This document shows, in pieces, positions 1 to 8,005 of a DNA stretch of 64,000 nucleotides (position 1 is its first letter; each line of letters starts with the position of its first letter). This DNA comes from UBA8752 sp040261275 (GTDB lineage Bacteria; Bacteroidota; Bacteroidia; Flavobacteriales_D; Sanyastnellaceae): NCBI GenBank assembly GCA_040261275.1, contig JBDQOI010000008.1, forward strand, positions 1-64,000, written 5' to 3'. Under the pieces are notes generated by a model that was given only the letters and a program-made list of their open reading frames with translations, was not told where the DNA came from and did not search any database. The translations under genes were made by a program, and so were the position numbers.

Positions 1-399
1 GTCCGCATCTTTGGGCGATACTCCCGCATCCTGCGCGGTATTCAATTTTCGCAGCACTTCCGGTGGCACGGGATGGGGCTCCAGTGCCACATAGGTCAAG
101 GCGGGGCGACGTCCTTCTGGAAGTGACCGCCATGCCGCAAGGGTCAACAGGGCATTGAGACCCGTGCCCAGTCCCATTTCCAGAATGCGCAGCGGCGCAG
201 CGGGTGACATCAGATTCAGCTTGTGTTCCCACCCTGCGCCGAGGAAGACATGGAGGGACTCGGTCCGCGCTCCGTGTCGGCTGTGGTAGGCTTGACCGAA
301 CCGATCGGACTGCAGTGTCATGGAACCATCGGCCGTCTCCTCGGGGTGCAGCCGGCCCGCACCCGCCGGCGGAAAATTGACGTCATGGTCCTCGGACAT
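1..399 (-). CDS. mnmD: MnmD-type tRNA methyltransferase (3' end cut by window)
   Basis: The visible 133 residues are the N-terminal part of a SAM-dependent methyltransferase of the MnmD/DUF752 family. It would complete the mnm5(s2)U34 modification of wobble uridine in tRNA. Family landmarks are TADGSMTLQ near residue 23, YHSRHGA near 37, and the SAM-binding ILEMGLGTGLNALLTL near 73, followed by YVALEPHPVP. The catalytic C-terminus lies outside the window. In E. coli this domain is fused to an oxidase as MnmC; Bacteroidota usually carry it alone, and whether this one is fused cannot be seen. MnmE, which acts earlier in the same pathway, is encoded at 46058-47473. The ATG follows a -7-like box by 4 bases. 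Confidence 0.88.
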   Translation of the reverse strand, partial: MSEDHDVNFPPAGAGRLHPEETADGSMTLQSDRFGQAYHSRHGARTESLHVFLGAGWEHKLNLMSPAAPLRILEMGLGTGLNALLTLAAWRSLPEGRRPALTYVALEPHPVPPEVLRKLNTAQDAGVSPKDAD

Positions 400-403
400 G
401 GTT

Positions 404-411
404 CGAAGTTA
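404..411 (-). promoter_or_regulatory. -7 box TAACTTCG for mnmD
   Basis: On the minus strand TAACTTCG matches the Bacteroidota -7 consensus TAnnTTTG in 7 of 8 positions (C for the last T). It ends 4 bases before the mnmD ATG, so transcription would begin at or beside the start codon. It is back to back with the box at 460-467. Confidence 0.5.
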
Positions 412-459
412 GCCGTGACAGTCGGGTTGAAAGATGTCGCGATGAGCCGTGTCTGGAAG

Positions 460-467
460 TAATTTTG
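460..467 (+). promoter_or_regulatory. -7 box TAATTTTG for the phosphatase-like gene
   Basis: Exact match to TAnnTTTG, ending 4 bases before the ATG at 472. No clear -33 TTG was found at the usual spacing. This predicts a leaderless or nearly leaderless mRNA. Confidence 0.55.
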
Positions 468-471
468 CGCC

Positions 472-1212
472 ATGTTCAACCGGCCTTTTTTCGCCGCGCT
501 TCTTTTCGCCTTTCTGGCGAGCGGGTGCGGCCGCGATGATCCCTCCATGAGCCAACAAGACTTGCAGCCCCAAACGCAGGTGGACCCTTGGGCTCCCCTG
601 GCCCGTTACATCGAGAGCAGAGCATCTGAGTTCGGCGCCATTGCTCCAGCGCGCAGGGAGGAACTGGACGCCCTCGCGGGTTTCATCGCGGAAACTGCCG
701 ATACGGGTTTGGTCCGCTTGAATTTCATCTGTACCCACAATAGCCGCAGAAGCCAATTCGGTCAGGTGTGGGCTACTGTAGCGGCGCATCACTTCGGCAT
801 GGACTCTCTGGTGGAAGCTTACAGTGGAGGCACGGAGGTCACCGCCTTCAACGAACGTGCCGTAGGCGCATTGCGCCGGTCAGGGTTGGACATCCACCCC
901 TCGGCCATCAGCGACAACCCGAAGTATGCCGTCCATTACCATGAAGTCGGCGATCCTCTGATCTGTTATTCCAAGAAATACGATGATGTTCCCGACTTGG
1001 ACGGTTTGGGTTTTGGTGCCATCATGACCTGCTCGGATGCAGATCGGGGATGTCCCATCGTTTACGGTTCAACGGCGCGCTTTGCCCTTCCCTACTTGGA
1101 CCCCAAAGCCGCGGATGGACAGGAAAATGAGCGGGAAGTCTACGACGAGCGGTGCGCGGACGTCGCACGCGAGATGCTCTATGTGATGTCGGTCGCCCAA
1201 GGCGGCGCTTGA
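472..1212 (+). CDS. Low-molecular-weight phosphatase / arsenate-reductase-like protein, possible lipoprotein
   Basis: A 246-residue protein. Its core has the LMW protein-tyrosine-phosphatase/arsenate reductase P-loop CTHNSRRS with the nucleophile Cys at residue 87, then SGGTEVTAF and CSDADRGCP, as in the Bacteroidota arsenate-reductase-like branch. The oddity is the N-terminus: a hydrophobic stretch ends in LASGC with Cys19, a good lipoprotein signal, although this fold normally works in the cytoplasm. An internal ATG at 547 (residue 26) would give a cytoplasmic form. The exact -7 box 4 bases before ATG 472 favours the longer form. Substrate (arsenate or phosphoprotein) cannot be decided. It converges on the next gene with a 7-base gap. 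Confidence 0.75.
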   Translation: MFNRPFFAALLFAFLASGCGRDDPSMSQQDLQPQTQVDPWAPLARYIESRASEFGAIAPARREELDALAGFIAETADTGLVRLNFICTHNSRRSQFGQVWATVAAHHFGMDSLVEAYSGGTEVTAFNERAVGALRRSGLDIHPSAISDNPKYAVHYHEVGDPLICYSKKYDDVPDLDGLGFGAIMTCSDADRGCPIVYGSTARFALPYLDPKAADGQENEREVYDERCADVAREMLYVMSVAQGGA

Positions 1213-1219
1213 TGCGGAT

Positions 1220-1801
1220 TCAGCCCGTCTGGCCGATGCGGTGCATGACGCAGTCGTCGATGCGTCGATAGAGCTGTGGCGGGCTGAAGGTGCGCCAGCC
1301 CATCTCCTGAAGTTCCCCGCCCAAGACAAAGTACTGGTCGAGATCGGCAGCAATCAGCTCGTCGACCACGTGCTGTCGGAAATTCAGCAGGGCAATCCAA
1401 CCGTCGCTTTCCGTGACCTCGTCGAACCACTCCTCGTAATAGCAGTCGTCGTCCGAATGGAAGTTCAGCACGTTTTCGCCGATGAGGATGAACCGCTCGA
1501 TCCCCTGATCCTGCAAGGGCTCGATGACATTGCGCTTTAGCGTCATGATGTCATTGAAGAGCGTATCGTTCCATTCTCCAATGAATTCGAGGATGGCAAA
1601 CCTTTCCTCGTAATCCGCAAACAAGATCTTGGTGAAGAGGGTGGTGCTTCCGATGTTGTCCCACTGGGGGTGGATGAAGTGATTGTAGATGCGCTCGGTG
1701 AAATGCGTTTCGCTGTACACCCTTTCGTGGAAAGGAGACCTCTCGTCGTCACTGGCGACGTAGAAGTTGCGCCAATTGTAAAAGGGTTCGATGTCGTGCA
1801 T
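1220..1801 (-). CDS. Conserved hypothetical protein (Bacteroidota)
   Basis: A 193-residue soluble acidic protein with no signal peptide or membrane segment. Characteristic stretches are HPQWDNIGS, EFIGEWNDTLFNDIMTLKR and ENVLNFHSDDDCYYEEWF. I recognise it as a family shared among Bacteroidota but know of no assigned function. The ATG at 1801 is preceded by an exact -7 box at 1824-1831. It lies 8 bases downstream of murQ on the opposite side of its promoter, so it is probably a separate unit. Confidence 0.72.
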   Translation of the reverse strand: MHDIEPFYNWRNFYVASDDERSPFHERVYSETHFTERIYNHFIHPQWDNIGSTTLFTKILFADYEERFAILEFIGEWNDTLFNDIMTLKRNVIEPLQDQGIERFILIGENVLNFHSDDDCYYEEWFDEVTESDGWIALLNFRQHVVDELIAADLDQYFVLGGELQEMGWRTFSPPQLYRRIDDCVMHRIGQTG

Positions 1802-1809
1802 GTAATGCG

Positions 1810-2628
1810 CTACCCGCGGGGGGCAAAAGTATCAATGGCCCTTCGTACCGAGCCCGCTTCGGTCAACAATTGCCGAGCCCGGTCCATGGGCAGGTCCAAG
1901 GCAGCGGCCACCATGCGGGTTCCGCGCTCCACAAGCTTGGCGTTGGCCAGTTGCATGTCCACCATGCGGTTGCCCTGCACGTGGCCGCTGCCGATCATGA
2001 TTCCGGTGGAAATCTGGTTCAGAATCAGTTTCTGTGCGGTTCCCGCCTTCAGCCGGGTACTGCCCGTGACGAATTCAGGACCTGTTTCGGCGACCAATGC
2101 ATGCTCTGCTGCGGCGACAACCGCGCCCTTCGGGTTCGAAGTAATGGCCACGGTCAACATGCCCACTCTCCTCGCCCATTGGAGGGCACCCACCACATAG
2201 GGCGTGCGCCCGCTCGCGGCGATACCAACCACCACATCATGGGCCTTCACGTGATGGGCCTTCAGGTCGCGAATGCCGCCTTCCGCATCGTCCTCGGCAC
2301 CTTCCACGGCTTGTCGAATGGCCCTGTCCCCGCCTGCGATCAGGCCTATGAAACGGTCGCTTACCCCGAAGGTGGGGGGGATCTCACTGGCATCCAGAAT
2401 GCCCAGCCGTCCGCTGGTTCCCGCACCGAGATAGAAAATCCGCCCACCTTCCACCACGCGGTCCAACGCTAGGCCGATGACCTTTCCGATGTCGCCTGCC
2501 AACCGTTCCACCGCTTCCGCTGCCTCCCGGTCGCAGACCGACATGGCCTGAGCGATTTTCTGGGGCGACATGTCTTCGAGCCGGTCCCATCGACCGGAGC
2601 GTTCTGTGGGGGAAAGGGCATCCTGCAT
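1810..2628 (-). CDS. murQ: N-acetylmuramic acid 6-phosphate etherase
   Basis: A 272-residue SIS-fold enzyme that cleaves the lactyl ether of MurNAc-6-phosphate to give GlcNAc-6-phosphate, in recycling of peptidoglycan sugars in the cytoplasm. GAGTSGRLGILDASE at residues 68-82 is the phosphosugar-binding loop with the conserved acidic residue; GIAASGRTPYV and LKAGTAQKLILNQIST are further family signatures. It is somewhat shorter than the roughly 300 residues usual in the family, mainly at the C-terminus. It follows the membrane-protein gene by 36 bases on the same strand and could be the last gene of the long operon above it. Other wall genes nearby are popT (4345-5295) and glmM (8006-9397). 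Confidence 0.93.
   Translation of the reverse strand: MQDALSPTERSGRWDRLEDMSPQKIAQAMSVCDREAAEAVERLAGDIGKVIGLALDRVVEGGRIFYLGAGTSGRLGILDASEIPPTFGVSDRFIGLIAGGDRAIRQAVEGAEDDAEGGIRDLKAHHVKAHDVVVGIAASGRTPYVVGALQWARRVGMLTVAITSNPKGAVVAAAEHALVAETGPEFVTGSTRLKAGTAQKLILNQISTGIMIGSGHVQGNRMVDMQLANAKLVERGTRMVAAALDLPMDRARQLLTEAGSVRRAIDTFAPRG
1824..1831 (-). promoter_or_regulatory. -7 box TACTTTTG for the conserved hypothetical gene
   Basis: Exact TAnnTTTG on the minus strand, 22 bases before the ATG at 1801. It lies inside the 3' end of murQ, which runs in the same direction. Confidence 0.45.
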
Positions 2629-2664
2629 CGGCGTCCAAATTCGGCAACAGGGGTGGAAATCCCT

Positions 2665-3591
2665 CTATTCCACAGGGGAAGAACCCGATTCCTCTGGCCC
2701 GAAGCGTCGATGTCCCCATTGGAGACCCGCCTGCAACAAAAGAAGAACCAGGGCGAGCATGGCGGCCAATACCTCATGGGCAACAGCGCTCCAAGCCTCC
2801 ATACTGAAAGAGAGCCGCAGAATGATGGTGGATACGACAAAACCCGAATTCCGCAGAATGAGGCCGAAGGAGGATAAGTACTGCAACGACGTGACGAGCA
2901 GGATGACATCCACGAAAATGAGCACCGTGAAGAAGTCCTTGTAGAAAACGGCGTTGGGATCCATTGGAACGGTGACAATCCCTCGGGCATGCGCGAGAAG
3001 ATCCACCAGCCAGTGACCAAAGCTCCACAGCGCAATCGCGGCCAATGCCACCCCGAGCAGGGCGGCCAGATGGCGTTTGAACCGAATGAAACGCGCAAGC
3101 TCCCTCTCTTCCAGGCGGGCGAGCCTCCGGGGCAGGATGCGGTAGAACGCCACGAGGGATGCCCCTAGAAGCACTGCTCCTACAATGTGGGGAAAGAACG
3201 GATCATGCCAAGGCCAGATGCGCCCTTCTGAACCGGCTTCCTGCAGCACCGAGAGGTCGCGGAACACCGAACGGATTTCGATCAGGGAGACAATTTCCAG
3301 CTGCTTGCCCATGGAGCGTCCAAAGGAGGAGGGGAGGTGATAGACCAGCAGATACACTTCCGCCACGAGAATGGCCGAGAAAGGGGTGTACAAAACGTGC
3401 AAGGGATGCCCGAAAAGGCTCTCCGGCATGGGGAAGGGCAGCCACCCGGCCTCGTGCAACAGGTACAGCAAAAGGTGCAGTAGGAACAACCCAAGAGCCA
3501 ATCTGACAAGGGCGTGTTCCACTGCTTTGCGCGAAGCGGGACTCAAGATGAGATCGGCGGTGCGATCGAGGAGTCGGAGAATTACGTTCAA
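2665..3591 (-). CDS. Conserved membrane protein of unknown function, TTG start
   Basis: An integral membrane protein of about 308 residues. There is no ATG near the beginning of the conserved part, which starts NVILRLLDRTADLILSP. A TTG at 3591-3589 overlaps the aroE stop in a TTGA arrangement (the TTG analogue of ATGA) and is the most likely start. Four to five hydrophobic segments are visible, with YTPFSAILVAEVYLLVYHLP and VSLIEIRSVFRDL between them. The family occurs across Bacteroidota and I know no function for it. The open frame extends upstream through aroE, but that part is an overlap artefact. Cotranscription with aroE is very likely. Confidence 0.72.
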   Translation of the reverse strand: MNVILRLLDRTADLILSPASRKAVEHALVRLALGLFLLHLLLYLLHEAGWLPFPMPESLFGHPLHVLYTPFSAILVAEVYLLVYHLPSSFGRSMGKQLEIVSLIEIRSVFRDLSVLQEAGSEGRIWPWHDPFFPHIVGAVLLGASLVAFYRILPRRLARLEERELARFIRFKRHLAALLGVALAAIALWSFGHWLVDLLAHARGIVTVPMDPNAVFYKDFFTVLIFVDVILLVTSLQYLSSFGLILRNSGFVVSTIILRLSFSMEAWSAVAHEVLAAMLALVLLLLQAGLQWGHRRFGPEESGSSPVE

Positions 3592-4340
3592 GTTGAAGCG
3601 GCTTCGCCGTTCCAGATTTCCCAGGCGACGTCCGCTTGATGTTTTAACATCGCAAGTCCATCTAATGTTTTGGCTCCCAGTGAAGAAGCGAGTGAGAGCA
3701 ACCGGGTTTCCCTTGGATTGTAGATGAGGTCTACCACGAGGTGACGCGCTCCCAATCCACCCATGGCCCCTTCGATGGGGGGCATTCCATGGATGTGGGG
3801 ATGCATCCCGATGGGGGTGCAATTCACGATGACCGGAGTGGCCTTGATCCCCTCAGCACCAATCTCTGGGTATCCCACCATGTCGTGCTCCCGCGGCGTG
3901 CGGCTGACCCGCATGACCTCCAGTCCGATGTCGCGGAGCACATGGCATACGGCGGCGGCAGAACCTCCGGTGCCCAATACGAGAGCCCGGTGATGATGCC
4001 CTTCGAGGAAGGGCGCGATGGACCGACGGAAACCCGGGGCATCCGTGTTGTGACCTATCCGTCCCTCGGCGGAAAAGGAAATGGTATTGACGGCGCCGAT
4101 GGAGCGGGCTTCTTCAGACAGACCGTCGAGCAGAGGAATGATCGATTGCTTGTGCGGTACCGTCACATTCATCCCGGACCACTCCCCTTGGTTCCACAAC
4201 CCAATCACCTCTTCAACCGAAGTGAGGTCGTGCAGCTCATAGCGGCAGTCCTCAATTCCGCCTTGCTCCCACTTTTCCTGAAAATACTGCTGTGACCAAC
4301 TGTGGCTTACGGGGTGTCCAATCAGTCCAAAGCGCCGCAT
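3588..4340 (-). CDS. aroE: Shikimate dehydrogenase
   Basis: A 250-residue NADPH-dependent enzyme of the chorismate pathway (3-dehydroshikimate to shikimate), cytoplasmic. The shikimate-binding SHSWS is at residues 12-16, the catalytic pair is Lys64 (NVTVPHK) and Asp100 (HNTDAPG), and the dinucleotide loop LGTGGSAAA is at 122-130. Start chosen at MRRFGLIGHPVSHS; the frame is open further upstream, but that part overlaps popT and has no similarity. It starts 4 bases after the popT stop and shares TTGA with the next gene. Chorismate made through this step also feeds menaquinone synthesis (genes at 56975-64000). Confidence 0.95.
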   Translation of the reverse strand: MRRFGLIGHPVSHSWSQQYFQEKWEQGGIEDCRYELHDLTSVEEVIGLWNQGEWSGMNVTVPHKQSIIPLLDGLSEEARSIGAVNTISFSAEGRIGHNTDAPGFRRSIAPFLEGHHHRALVLGTGGSAAAVCHVLRDIGLEVMRVSRTPREHDMVGYPEIGAEGIKATPVIVNCTPIGMHPHIHGMPPIEGAMGGLGARHLVVDLIYNPRETRLLSLASSLGAKTLDGLAMLKHQADVAWEIWNGEAAST

Positions 4341-4344
4341 GATC

Positions 4345-5295
4345 TCAATCTTGGCCAGGGTCCATGGAGTCCTGACTGGACGGAGCCAAGGCGCCAAGCC
4401 CCGCCACCAGGATGGCTCCCGCCACCATGCATCCCAACGCCAGTGCGACCCGAGGGTCCTCATGAGCCGTAGGTGACACATTGCACTGGAGGAACTCCAC
4501 ACGACCGTCTGAATGGGTGAACAAGGCACGCAGGTTTTCCTTCCAAGGCCACAATTTCCGAAGAGAGCCGATGAGGAAACCGCTCAGCAGCGCTACCGCC
4601 CATTTGCGGTGGCTTCGGAACACCCATCCCAATCCCTTACTGAACCCTAAAAGTCCCACCAATGCCCCGGTCCCAAAGGAAAGAATCCGCACAACATCGA
4701 ACGATTTGAGCGCACCGATGACCGCCGAGTAGGCGCCCAAAAGGACGAGAATGAAAGCCCCGCTGATTCCCGGTAAAATCATGGCGCAAATGGCGATGGC
4801 TCCCGCAGCGAAGAGAAAGAGCGGGTGGTCCCCCTGCATCAGGGGAGGAAGTCCGGTCAGCCACCACGCAAGGGTGGAGCCCAAGGCGAGAAAGCCCACC
4901 GTCGGAACGTCCCACAACTTCCGGGGAATGTCCCTCAGCATGAGGGGGACGCTGGCCGCGACCAGACCGAAGAAAAAGGCCCACAACAGAACGGGGTACT
5001 CCACGAGCAAGTGATGCAGGATCCCTGCGAGCAAGACGATGGAAAGACCGATACCTCCGGCCAATGCTGCGAGGAAGCCGAGGTTGAAGCGCCTCCAGGT
5101 CTCCAAAGGACCATCGGCAAACAACGAGCTCACGGTGGCCCATCCCAGGGCCCCAATGGTGTCCAGCAACTCCTCATAGATGCCGGCGATGAATGCAACT
5201 GTGCCTCCGCTAACGCCGGGAACGAGGTCGGCTGCCCCCATGGCCATTCCCCGCAGACCAAGGCCCAGCCAGCCCTTTCGATCTCGGGTTTGCAT
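4345..5295 (-). CDS. popT: DUF368 polyprenyl-phosphate transporter (PopT family)
   Basis: A 316-residue polytopic membrane protein of the DUF368 family. Members have been shown in other bacteria to return undecaprenyl phosphate across the inner membrane for wall and surface-glycan synthesis. Two related signature halves are visible: ADLVPGVSGGTVAFIAGIY near the N-terminus and MILPGISGAFILVLLGAY past the middle, fitting an inverted-repeat transporter. The ATG at 5295 begins one base after the rhodanese stop; a TTG 15 bases earlier is less likely. Embedded in the TPR-comA-rhodanese-popT-aroE operon. Transport function is inferred from family only. Confidence 0.86.
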   Translation of the reverse strand: MQTRDRKGWLGLGLRGMAMGAADLVPGVSGGTVAFIAGIYEELLDTIGALGWATVSSLFADGPLETWRRFNLGFLAALAGGIGLSIVLLAGILHHLLVEYPVLLWAFFFGLVAASVPLMLRDIPRKLWDVPTVGFLALGSTLAWWLTGLPPLMQGDHPLFLFAAGAIAICAMILPGISGAFILVLLGAYSAVIGALKSFDVVRILSFGTGALVGLLGFSKGLGWVFRSHRKWAVALLSGFLIGSLRKLWPWKENLRALFTHSDGRVEFLQCNVSPTAHEDPRVALALGCMVAGAILVAGLGALAPSSQDSMDPGQD

Positions 5296-5296
5296 G

Positions 5297-5614
5297 TCAG
5301 GCAACTTCAACGGTCGGATCCACTTCGGCCGCCCACGCCTGCGCTCCTCCCTTGAGGTTGTAGAGGTTGTCCATTCCGTATCGGTCTTCCAATGCGGTCA
5401 ACACCGCCGCGGACCGACCTCCCGAGCGACATTGAAGGACCACAGGGATATCTCGACTGAGCTCGGACAGCCGATCGAAAATGTGTCCCATGGGAATGTG
5501 AATCCCACCGAGGTTTCCCATTTCAAATTCATACGCCTCGCGGATATCGATGAGTTGGTGAGCCTTGGTTTCCTCGCGCCAGGCCAACAACTCTTGGACA
5601 TCAATCTCCTTCAT
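5297..5614 (-). CDS. Single-domain rhodanese-like protein
   Basis: A 105-residue protein made of one rhodanese domain. The active loop CRSGGRSA starts with Cys62, preceded by LIDIREAYEFEMGNLGGIHIP. It has no signal peptide, so it probably carries or transfers persulfide sulfur in the cytoplasm. Its ATG overlaps the comA stop (ATGA), so the two are translationally coupled. Pairing with a sulfonate-forming enzyme homolog and, 4 kb away, a cysteine desulfurase suggests a sulfur-handling role, but the acceptor is unknown. Confidence 0.88.
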   Translation of the reverse strand: MKEIDVQELLAWREETKAHQLIDIREAYEFEMGNLGGIHIPMGHIFDRLSELSRDIPVVLQCRSGGRSAAVLTALEDRYGMDNLYNLKGGAQAWAAEVDPTVEVA

Positions 5615-6411
5615 TTCATGGCCTTTTCGGGTTGGACATCGGCCTTCAATTCTTCCGGGAGGAATTCAAAAAAGGTATCTCCACGGAGTCCCACGCGGAG
5701 GCATTCGAGTGGGATGACGTCAGCGGGCCCAATGTTACCGAGGTTCACATTTGCACCGAACTGCTTGATGAACCAAACCTGCTGTCCCTTGATCGGGGCT
5801 TCCCAGAGGATGTCCTCCAGTTCCACGTTGGCCAGAATCTTTCGGATGAGCTGGGTGTGTGCGGAACCATTGGGGCGGTAGATGCCGACCGTGCCGCTTT
5901 CTCGAGCTTCGGCGATCACCTTGACCGATCCGGCATCGAGCTCATTTCGCATCATGCGAATCCACTTTGCCGGAGAGATGAGGATGCCCTCCTCCTTGGA
6001 CCCCACCTCAGAAAGCACTTTGAAATCTTTGGAGAGACGTTGAATCAGCTCACACTTATGGTCGTGATCAATGACCATGGACCCGTCACTAATTTCCATG
6101 CAGCCGATTCCCACACCATCGATGAACCTTAAATAGTCGTCCAGACAGTTGCGCACGAGAAAGGCCTCGAACAGCGTTCCGCCGCAATACACATCCATGC
6201 CTGCATCGCGGTAGAGTTTGACTTTTTCCGCCAGATGGGGGGCAAAGATGCTCGTTCCGAATCCCAGCTTGAGGAAATCAATCTTGTCGGCGGCTGTCTC
6301 AATGAGGTCTTCAGCCTGACGAAGGCTGAGGCCCTTGTCCATAACCATAGTAAGACCGTGCGCGCGAGGACGGGAGGTCCGCTCGGGCAAGTGAGGAAGT
6401 GGGAAGTTCAT
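5611..6411 (-). CDS. comA: Phosphosulfolactate synthase family protein (ComA-like)
   Basis: A 266-residue TIM-barrel protein of the ComA family. In methanogens ComA adds sulfite to phosphoenolpyruvate, the first step of coenzyme M synthesis. Family stretches visible: DKGLSLRQAEDLIE, DFLKLGFGTS, DVYCGGTLFEAF, GCMEISDGS, VLSEVGSKEEG, EARESGTVGIYRPNG and GANVNLGNI. Bacteroidota lack coenzyme M, so the product may serve another sulfonate, for example sulfonolipid heads; that is inference. The start at MNFPLPHLP overlaps the stop of the TPR gene (ATGA). The coupled rhodanese downstream supports a sulfur role. Confidence 0.85.
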   Translation of the reverse strand: MNFPLPHLPERTSRPRAHGLTMVMDKGLSLRQAEDLIETAADKIDFLKLGFGTSIFAPHLAEKVKLYRDAGMDVYCGGTLFEAFLVRNCLDDYLRFIDGVGIGCMEISDGSMVIDHDHKCELIQRLSKDFKVLSEVGSKEEGILISPAKWIRMMRNELDAGSVKVIAEARESGTVGIYRPNGSAHTQLIRKILANVELEDILWEAPIKGQQVWFIKQFGANVNLGNIGPADVIPLECLRVGLRGDTFFEFLPEELKADVQPEKAMK

Positions 6412-7826
6412 GGCTTCTTGGGGGCGTTCAATACGCGCAGGCTGAATTCGGCGTCTTGTGCGATGCCGGGAAAAATTCCAATCAATGTTTGACAAAGGTC
6501 GGGAATGCGATCGAGTGCCTCATCGAGAAGGGAATAGGCCTTTTTCGTTCGCCCCAGTGAATAAAGTGAGACGAAGGTTCGACACACCACAATGGGGTCG
6601 AATACCGACCTTGGAGGAACGGATTCCATCAGCGACAGCGCCTCTTCGAACCGTTCGTCACATTGGAGGTTGTCTGCAGCCTCAAGGTAGACTTCGAGGT
6701 TTTCTGGTTCGAGTCTCAATGCATTGCCGTAGATGAGGCCGGCTTCATCGTGCATCCCGATTTTCTTCAGAATGCCTCCGAGAAGGATGTGGTATTCCAC
6801 ATTCATGGGCTCTAGCTCCATGGCCTTTTCGAAGTGTTTGAGGCTCCCGGTCCAATCCTTGCGCATTTCCGCGACCACCCCCAACCCGACATGGGCATCG
6901 GCGAAGTCACCGTCCAGCTCGAGTGCGCAGTGATAGTAGTCTTCAGCTTCGGAGAGCTCGTCCATGCGCTCCTTGCACTCTCCCATCAAAGTGTAGATGT
7001 TGGCTTGAGGAGCATCGAGGAGAATGGACTCGCGGTAGCATTCCAATGCCTGCAAGTAGTCTTCTAGCATCGTCAATGCAGCCGCCTTCTGCAAGAGAGC
7101 AGGGCTGAAGCCCTCGTCGATGACCAAGGAAAACTCATAGGCTTCTATGGCCTTTTCAAACTTTCCTTGGCGCTGATGCGAATTCCCGAGGTTGTACCAC
7201 CCGGCACAGCTGTACGGGTGCTGGTCCACAAAGACCTCAAAAACCTGGATGGCTTCATCGACTCGGCCCATGGACTCGAAGCAGAACCCCAGCTCGTGCA
7301 GTGCCGTCTCGTTTTCGGGATCTTCCAGAAGGGCTTCCCTCAGTACTTCTGCGGCATGTTCCCAATGGCCGATGTTCTCGTACTCCAACGCGATGTCGAT
7401 GAAGAGATCTCCCCGGAAGTTCGCATCCCCCAAATCCAAGGCTTGGCGATAATGGTGGATGGCATCCTGATGTTGGTCCAGCTGAGAATACAGGGTGGCC
7501 AATGTCAGGTGGATTTCATCGTTGGTGGGTTCAAAGGCAAGCAGGTTTCTCAAGCGCGGGATGGCGAGTTTCACATTTCCCGTACCCGCCATGAGCTGGA
7601 CCTCTCTGAGTTGCAGTGACAGGCTCTCTGGGTATAAACCACTGGCAAATTTCAGGACGTGTTGTGCCTTCTTGTGTCGACCGTGCTGAAGGAAATGCTC
7701 GATGAGGGCTTCGAGCTCCATTAGGTCGAAAAACGCCGGCACATCAGCGGTCACCATGGCCTCATATCGGTCCACGATACGCGCCATTTCGCGTGCGTCC
7801 TGATCGTTCAATTCCTCGTCGTGCAT
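6408..7826 (-). CDS. Tetratricopeptide-repeat protein
   Basis: A 472-residue soluble protein composed largely of about ten TPR units, for example the ones containing GWYNLGNSHQRQGKFEKAI and YHILLGGILKKIGMHDEA. It has an acidic N-terminus and no signal peptide. TPR proteins are scaffolds; the partner is unknown. The ATG at 7826 has AGGAGAG upstream, one of the clearer Shine-Dalgarno-like sequences here; a TTG one codon earlier is unlikely. It heads the operon leading to comA, rhodanese, popT, aroE and the membrane protein, and is divergent from glmM. A weak -7-like TAGTTTTA lies at 7837-7844. Confidence 0.86.
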   Translation of the reverse strand: MHDEELNDQDAREMARIVDRYEAMVTADVPAFFDLMELEALIEHFLQHGRHKKAQHVLKFASGLYPESLSLQLREVQLMAGTGNVKLAIPRLRNLLAFEPTNDEIHLTLATLYSQLDQHQDAIHHYRQALDLGDANFRGDLFIDIALEYENIGHWEHAAEVLREALLEDPENETALHELGFCFESMGRVDEAIQVFEVFVDQHPYSCAGWYNLGNSHQRQGKFEKAIEAYEFSLVIDEGFSPALLQKAAALTMLEDYLQALECYRESILLDAPQANIYTLMGECKERMDELSEAEDYYHCALELDGDFADAHVGLGVVAEMRKDWTGSLKHFEKAMELEPMNVEYHILLGGILKKIGMHDEAGLIYGNALRLEPENLEVYLEAADNLQCDERFEEALSLMESVPPRSVFDPIVVCRTFVSLYSLGRTKKAYSLLDEALDRIPDLCQTLIGIFPGIAQDAEFSLRVLNAPKKP

Positions 7827-7993
7827 CAATCTCTCCTAAAACTAGGCTCCTTCCGCTCGGTGGCACCGGATCAAAGGCAGGGTTTTTGAACATCCCCCCT
7901 CGATTCCTCCACTTCTCGCCAAATATGCGCCATGCCCGGCTTCTTGCCGCCGGATGAGGTGGATATTTCGTAATCGTTGGCGGAGGGCTGAAC

Positions 7994-8001
7994 TACTTTT
8001 G
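7994..8001 (+). promoter_or_regulatory. -7 box TACTTTTG for glmM
   Basis: Exact TAnnTTTG ending 4 bases before the glmM ATG at 8006. The transcript would start at or next to the A of the start codon. Confidence 0.55.
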
Positions 8002-8005
8002 CAGC

